From NCBI GenBank assembly GCA_031284475.1, contig JAISZV010000156.1, positions 1 to 9,887 of the forward strand: DNA of 9,887 nt. The letters are read 5' to 3'. Numbering within the stretch: position 1 is the stretch's first letter; each line of letters begins with the position of its first letter. This document shows positions 6,299 through 9,887 of the stretch, in pieces. This DNA comes from Proteiniphilum sp. (GTDB lineage Bacteria; Bacteroidota; Bacteroidia; Bacteroidales; Dysgonomonadaceae). The notes beneath the pieces were generated by a model. It ran no database searches and was not told where the DNA came from. It saw nothing but the letters and a program-made list of their open reading frames with translations. Position numbers and translations under genes: made by a program.

Positions 6299-7858
6299 TT
6301 ATTCTTTCTTCCTGAATCCTGTGCAAAGGGCATACTTTCTTCTCAGGAACTGCTGTTCGACCATATTCAGGAGCGGTTCGCGGAAAAGGATTCCAGCCAA
6401 ACCCATCACGGCGATAATGATCAATGCCGCATGGGCCGCCGAAAACAAATTGAACAGGTTAATTAATGTGACGGGGATTACCAGCAGCGGTATCATCACT
6501 ACAAAATTTTTGTAGCTTACGCCTTGCATATTCATCGGGGAGCCTCCGGCAAGTTCTATCCGTTTAGTGTTGAAAACGGCTCCCAAAAGATAAGCATAGA
6601 TGTTGACCCCTATATTGTAGACAAATGCAACTAAGTGATAAATAATAATCTGTTTTCCAAATAGAAAGTAAGGGGTGGTCGCGATAAACGATGCAATGCT
6701 CAAGGCGAGTAACAGGAAATAATTAGCCCTGATATAGGTATGGGAGTCTATGTCTCTCGTCATCAGGAAGTCGAAATAAGATCCGTCCCAACTGATGATC
6801 CATTGCCCGAATATCAGCATTCCTGTTCCGGTAACGAAAATAGCGACAAACAGCAACCATTCGTGACTATTATTGTATGTTGCATTTGGGTAAAATAACA
6901 GCCCGTACAACAGGAAAAAGAGCGCCGTATAGAGCATTCTTTTTGTTCGCTTGTGACGGAGAACTAATCTCATTTCCAGAGAGATGATTTCGCCGATCTT
7001 TCCGAAACGTTCCATAAAGGTGAATCTTCCGGTATCGGTTTCTTTCTTTTTCGCTTTCCTGTCGAAATTTTCGGGGTAATAGTTTTTTGCGAAATAGCGC
7101 TTATTGAGAAAAAAGGCCAATGCGCTGGGCAGTAGTGCGGAAATCCATGTGAAAGGAGTTCGGGTTAGAAAATCGAAAATATGTTGTGATAATTGAAACA
7201 GGGAGAAAATCTTGAAATATTCCAGTCCTGCCGGTACGCCTGTTATCGTTAATAATATGATTGTTCCCGCAAAGATATTATTGAATTTCCGTTTCAGCAG
7301 AGGCGCAAGCAAGGTGTTGAACCAAATCAGGAAGATAACAATGAGCAGAAACCTGAAAGCGCAGCCTGTCCCGTATGCCGGATATATTCCGGTGACGGCA
7401 AAAGGGATAGCAAAGCATAGCGTGACGTAATTCAACGGGTTGAGCAACGGTTTCAACAGGAGATAATTGACCAGCGTTTCCCTTTTGATGGGAAGTATGC
7501 GGTAATTTTCCAACTCCAATGCGCTCAGCGGCTGCATCAGATAACGAATCATGAGAAGAGCTATCACAGCGTATATCATCATGCCGTTGAATGCCGCAGT
7601 GGAATCTTGTTGGGGAGCTATTTCTCTCAGCAGCCCGGGCAGCATAATTCCCATTATCACAAGGATTACCACAAAGTAAAGGACTGTTAGTCCCATAAAG
7701 ATGTTGACCACCAGGTTTTTGTAATATCCGGGTGAACGGTAGCTTTTCAGCCGGTAATGTTTGAACAGTGTTTTATACATGCGTCGGGGATATATGAGTT
7801 TTTTTATTTCTTTATCATCGTTAATGGCTATAAAAGCGCGTTTGCTGTCATCGAACAT
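6299..7858 (-). CDS. ABC-2-type permease, DUF5687-like
   Basis: A 519-residue membrane protein. After 'MYKTLFKHYRLKSYRSPGYYKNLV' (from residue 27), which is the amphipathic elbow seen at the start of DUF5687 proteins, hydrophobic segments lie near 51-75, 92-107, 143-160, 167-187, 196-212, 238-251, 307-323, 334-355, 378-398, 404-428, 452-472 and 476-492. Two cytoplasmic stretches look like matching half-repeats: LELENYRILPIKRETLVNYL (114-133) and SYFDFLMTRDIDSHTYIRAN (360-379); a basic loop (267-290) joins the halves. DUF5687 proteins are Bacteroidota ABC permeases, so this should form the channel with the ATPase encoded next. The start is uncertain: Met27 (7780) fits the family's usual beginning, while Met1 (7858) lies about 25 bases from a TAnnTTTG box. 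The 26 extra residues are charged and cytoplasmic. Confidence 0.8.
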   Translation of the reverse strand: MFDDSKRAFIAINDDKEIKKLIYPRRMYKTLFKHYRLKSYRSPGYYKNLVVNIFMGLTVLYFVVILVIMGIMLPGLLREIAPQQDSTAAFNGMMIYAVIALLMIRYLMQPLSALELENYRILPIKRETLVNYLLLKPLLNPLNYVTLCFAIPFAVTGIYPAYGTGCAFRFLLIVIFLIWFNTLLAPLLKRKFNNIFAGTIILLTITGVPAGLEYFKIFSLFQLSQHIFDFLTRTPFTWISALLPSALAFFLNKRYFAKNYYPENFDRKAKKKETDTGRFTFMERFGKIGEIISLEMRLVLRHKRTKRMLYTALFFLLYGLLFYPNATYNNSHEWLLFVAIFVTGTGMLIFGQWIISWDGSYFDFLMTRDIDSHTYIRANYFLLLALSIASFIATTPYFLFGKQIIIYHLVAFVYNIGVNIYAYLLGAVFNTKRIELAGGSPMNMQGVSYKNFVVMIPLLVIPVTLINLFNLFSAAHAALIIIAVMGLAGILFREPLLNMVEQQFLRRKYALCTGFRKKE

Positions 7859-7889
7859 AATGGCATATCCGTTGAATTTGTAAGCCGGG

Positions 7890-7897
7890 CAAAGTTA
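7890..7897 (-). promoter_or_regulatory. TAnnTTTG box driving the ABC-DUF368 unit
   Basis: Read on the minus strand, TAACTTTG is an exact match to the Bacteroidota -7 consensus. Transcription should begin about 7883, 25 bases before the upstream ATG (7858). The region 20 bases upstream reads TTCTTCC, a poor -33 element. No equally good box is found in the 60- and 45-base gaps between the three genes, which supports a single transcript. Confidence 0.45.
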
Positions 7898-7942
7898 ACG
7901 AAATAATTGAAAAGGAAGAACTAAATCACGATGTTATGTTAA

Positions 7943-7963
7943 ATTTTTCTTCATAAGAAAAAT
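7943..7963. promoter_or_regulatory. Perfect 9-base-arm palindrome in a divergent promoter region (operator candidate)
   Basis: ATTTTTCTT (7943-7951), CAT, AAGAAAAAT (7955-7963) is a perfect inverted repeat with a three-base centre. It occupies the -33/-7 spacer of the rightward promoter candidate (box TATCTTTA at 7970-7977) and lies about 46 bases behind the leftward box. It could bind a dimeric repressor; as RNA it would be a weak A/T hairpin. Confidence 0.45.
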
Positions 7964-7969
7964 ATGATC

Positions 7970-7977
7970 TATCTTTA
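7970..7977 (+). promoter_or_regulatory. -7 box candidate for the secreted-protein gene at 8009
   Basis: TATCTTTA matches TAnnTTTG except for the last base. TTTTTC at 7944-7949 lies 20 bases upstream and is a weak -33 element. Transcription would begin near 7983, leaving a leader of about 25 A-rich bases before the ATG. Confidence 0.35.
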
Positions 7978-8008
7978 TGCCATTTAAAGCAGATAAAATT
8001 CCCATACA

Positions 8009-8674
8009 ATGAACTACGGAAGCGTTTTACTTTTTTTTCTTATGCCGGTCTGTTTTTCCCTGCATGCGCAACAACAGGAAAAAGAGATATTACATTACAT
8101 ACTGCCCGAATTTACAAGAGGTACGGTGTTGATGAAAAACGGGACAGAACATCAGGCATTGCTCAATTATAATGCGGCAACGGAAGAGATGGTTTTTGAC
8201 CAGAACGGACAAAAACTGGCTTTAGCCAACGTTACATTATCTCAGTTGGATACTGTTTTTATAAAGGGTCGAAAATTTGTTCTTCTTGATAATAAAAAGT
8301 TTGCAGAGATAATGCACCGGAATGGTTATAAGTTTTTGGTACAGTATAAAAGTAAAATAATTCCTCCCGGTAAGCCGGCGGCATACGGGGGTACTTCGCA
8401 AACGTCTTCAACCGACTCCTATTCGAGTTGGGCGAGCGATGGCAGGGTGTATCAACTGAAACTGCCCGACGATTTTAAAATAGATTCCCATTACGTTTAT
8501 TGGTTCGATAATGGCGGCGGGTGGAAGAGTTTTTCTTCGATAGGGCAGATCAGGAAATTTTATAACAAAGAGAAGGCGCTTTATAATAAATATACCAAAG
8601 AAAATAAGGTTGATTTTACCAACCCTGAATCGGTGACTGCCCTGATCCGTTATATGGAGACAAATTCACAGTGA
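8009..8674 (+). CDS. Secreted protein of unknown family
   Basis: A 221-residue protein I do not recognise. It begins with a signal peptide (hydrophobic residues 5-18, cut after LHA at 18-20, then QQQEKE), so it should be periplasmic or exported; there is no lipobox and no further membrane segment. Residues 36-115 form short alternating strands (RGTVLMKNG, ALLNYN, EMVFDQNG, DTVFIKGRKFVLLD), suggesting a beta-rich domain. A Ser/Thr/Gly-rich linker (127-143, TSQTSSTDSYSS) follows, then VYQLKLPDDFKIDSHYVYWFDNGGGW (147-172) and a charged helical C-terminus (IRKFYNKEKALYNKYTKENK). It has its own putative promoter and diverges from the ABC unit, with 150 bases between starts. A run of eight T (8031-8038) sits within the signal-peptide codons. 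Function is not inferred. Confidence 0.7.
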   Translation: MNYGSVLLFFLMPVCFSLHAQQQEKEILHYILPEFTRGTVLMKNGTEHQALLNYNAATEEMVFDQNGQKLALANVTLSQLDTVFIKGRKFVLLDNKKFAEIMHRNGYKFLVQYKSKIIPPGKPAAYGGTSQTSSTDSYSSWASDGRVYQLKLPDDFKIDSHYVYWFDNGGGWKSFSSIGQIRKFYNKEKALYNKYTKENKVDFTNPESVTALIRYMETNSQ

Positions 8675-8832
8675 ATCAGACTTCACTAATTATTATCCCG
8701 CTTTTTGATGATAATCTATCTCTCAATTGTTTAAACTCAATAAGGAAAATCTCTCGTAGTTTAATTACTCAAGTTTTGCCGCTCATATTGTTTTCCAAGT
8801 CAAATGTAATGGCTTGCTGTTGCTCTTTCCTT
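8675..8832. other. Convergent intergenic gap
   Basis: 158 AT-rich bases between the stop codons of the secreted-protein gene and the flotillin gene. The only structure I see is ATTATC (8692-8697) with GATAAT (8710-8715) around a 12-base loop containing five T, too weak to call a terminator. Confidence 0.4.
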
Positions 8833-9887
8833 TTACTCTTGCTCACTTGTACCTGTATCTGTACTTGTATCTGCTACTTCATCTACCGGAATTATTTCGG
8901 GACGGTTTTCACCTTTCAGGTAATTGGGCAGATTCATTCCCGCCATATTGAACAGGTCGTCGAGTGGGGGAATGGTTTTCATCAGCCCGGAAATGAAGTT
9001 GGCCGTGGAACCTTTGCCGTGCTCGTTGTTGCCCGAATCCCAGACGGTTACTTTGTCGATCTTCAGGTTCTTCACCGCATCAACCTGTGTTTTGATCAAT
9101 TCGGGAAGTTTTTCAATCATCAGCAATTGATAAGCCTTGTCGGGATCGCCGCCTGCGGCTGAAACCACATCTTTGTATCCCTGAGCCTGCTTGCTGAGGA
9201 TTTCAAATAAGCCGCGCGCCTCCGCATCCATTTTTGCGAAGATGGCGTCGGCTTCCCCTTTTGCCTGCACGCGGATGCGTTCCGCTTCGGCTTGCGCGTC
9301 GATGATGGCTTTCTGTTTGGCGATTTCGGCCGGCACTACGATATTGGCCGTTTCGGTAGAACGTTCACGTTCCGCACGGGCATTTTCCGCTTTTTCTTCT
9401 GCGGAATAGGCCTCTTCCAGTGCTTTTGCCTGCTGCACCTTTTCGGCGGCTACGGCCTGACGCGCCGCTTCCGCTTCTTTCTCGCGGCGGGTAGCGTCGG
9501 ACTTGGCAATGGTGATCTTCGCTTCGTTTTCACCTTGTACGGCTGTGGCATTGGCTTCCGATGTTTTGATACGGGTCAGTTTATCCGCTTCGGCTTTACC
9601 TATCGCTTCGTCTTTTCTGGCCGATGCGATGCTCACCTCACGGTCTTTGTCGGCTATGGCCTTACCGGTTTCACCGATTTTTTCCTGTTCCGCCACGCTA
9701 ATTTTGGCCTCGTTGATGGCTTTGGCAGCGGCTTCCTTACCCAATGCTTCGATATATCCCGATTCATCCCTGATGTCGGTAACGTTCACATTGATGAGTT
9801 TCAGTCCCACTTTTTTCAATTCCGAATCCACGGTTTTCGAGATGGCTTCGAGGAACTTATCGCGGTCGGAGTTGATCTCTTCGATAG
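8833..9887 (-). CDS. Flotillin-like SPFH protein (partial; N-terminus beyond the window)
   Basis: 350 codons are visible and the frame stays open to the right edge, so the first codons (probably about 150, judging from a usual flotillin length near 500) lie outside. The GTG at 9831 is internal: upstream, the frame continues with RDKFLEAISKTVD, the conserved end of the SPFH domain. That domain closes with VGLKLINVNVTDIRDESGYIEALG, a flotillin hallmark. A long Ala/Glu/Lys-rich coiled coil then runs through about 200 residues with typical EA repeats (KAEADKLTRIKTSEANA, AEAERIRVQAKGEADAIFAKMDAEARG). The C-terminal domain carries LFEILSKQAQGYKDVV and LPELIKTQVDAVKNLKIDKVTVWD, both usual in FloT/YuaG-type proteins. 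Flotillins oligomerise on the inner membrane and affect membrane order and protein partners. The tail is acidic and Thr-rich. It converges with the secreted-protein gene across 158 bases with no convincing terminator. Confidence 0.9.
   Translation of the reverse strand, partial: IEEINSDRDKFLEAISKTVDSELKKVGLKLINVNVTDIRDESGYIEALGKEAAAKAINEAKISVAEQEKIGETGKAIADKDREVSIASARKDEAIGKAEADKLTRIKTSEANATAVQGENEAKITIAKSDATRREKEAEAARQAVAAEKVQQAKALEEAYSAEEKAENARAERERSTETANIVVPAEIAKQKAIIDAQAEAERIRVQAKGEADAIFAKMDAEARGLFEILSKQAQGYKDVVSAAGGDPDKAYQLLMIEKLPELIKTQVDAVKNLKIDKVTVWDSGNNEHGKGSTANFISGLMKTIPPLDDLFNMAGMNLPNYLKGENRPEIIPVDEVADTSTDTGTSEQE
8847..8870 (-). repeat. Hexamer microsatellite in the flotillin C-terminal tail
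   Basis: On the plus strand TTGTAC, CTGTAT, CTGTAC and TTGTAT follow one another, four copies of YTGTAY. On the coding (minus) strand they encode the Thr-alternating tail DTSTDTGTS just before the stop. Changes in copy number would keep the frame. Confidence 0.6.

Noticed and set aside
8671..9162. 163-codon plus-strand open frame with a Cys/Leu/Thr-rich hydrophobic start
   Set aside because: Overlaps the flotillin gene on the opposite strand over most of its length; the Cys/Thr stretch is the reverse reading of the gap and hexamer repeat.
1..9887. CRISPR array, tRNA, rRNA, insertion sequence, phage or defence genes
   Set aside because: No regularly spaced repeats with unique spacers, no transposase or integrase motifs, no cloverleaf; the tandem repeat at 3091-3164 has no spacers.

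Overview
The window looks like ordinary chromosomal sequence of a Bacteroidota bacterium, most likely order Bacteroidales. The reasons are a Bacteroidota-type putative porin, a DUF5687-like ABC permease, a small periplasmic protein resembling DUF4890, A-rich rather than Shine-Dalgarno leaders, and several matches to the Bacteroidota promoter box TAnnTTTG. Genus is not determined. I see no rRNA, tRNA, CRISPR array, insertion sequence, integrase or phage gene. All assignments come from reading translated sequence and recalling family features; no search was run.

Layout: (1) 114-3059, plus strand: a two-gene unit of an outer-membrane putative porin and, 12 bases later, an inner-membrane-anchored periplasmic substrate-binding-like domain (GTG start). 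(2) 3057-3299: a repeat-rich gap between convergent genes with tandem 17-18 base units and competing inverted repeats. (3) 3300-3746, minus: a small Spy/CpxP-like periplasmic helical protein. (4) 3747-4086: divergent regulatory gap with two TAnnTTTG boxes. (5) 4087-4503, plus: a two-TM protein with a PH-like domain, probably starting at GTG. (6) 7858-4526, minus: a three-gene unit of DUF5687-like ABC permease, ABC ATPase and a DUF368 undecaprenyl-phosphate translocase. (7) 7859-8008: divergent control region with a perfect 9-base-arm palindrome. (8) 8009-8674, plus: a secreted protein of unknown family. (9) 9887-8833, minus: the C-terminal two thirds or so of a flotillin, cut by the window edge.

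The common theme is the cell envelope: outer-membrane permeability, periplasmic binding, stress-chaperone-like protein, polyprenyl carrier recycling, an ABC exporter and flotillin membrane domains. I do not see a convincing new defence or mobile system. The most interesting items are the mutually exclusive stem-loops after the substrate-binding gene, the linkage of an ABC exporter to a DUF368 lipid-carrier translocase, the palindrome inside a promoter spacer, and the duplicated start region of the DUF368 gene.
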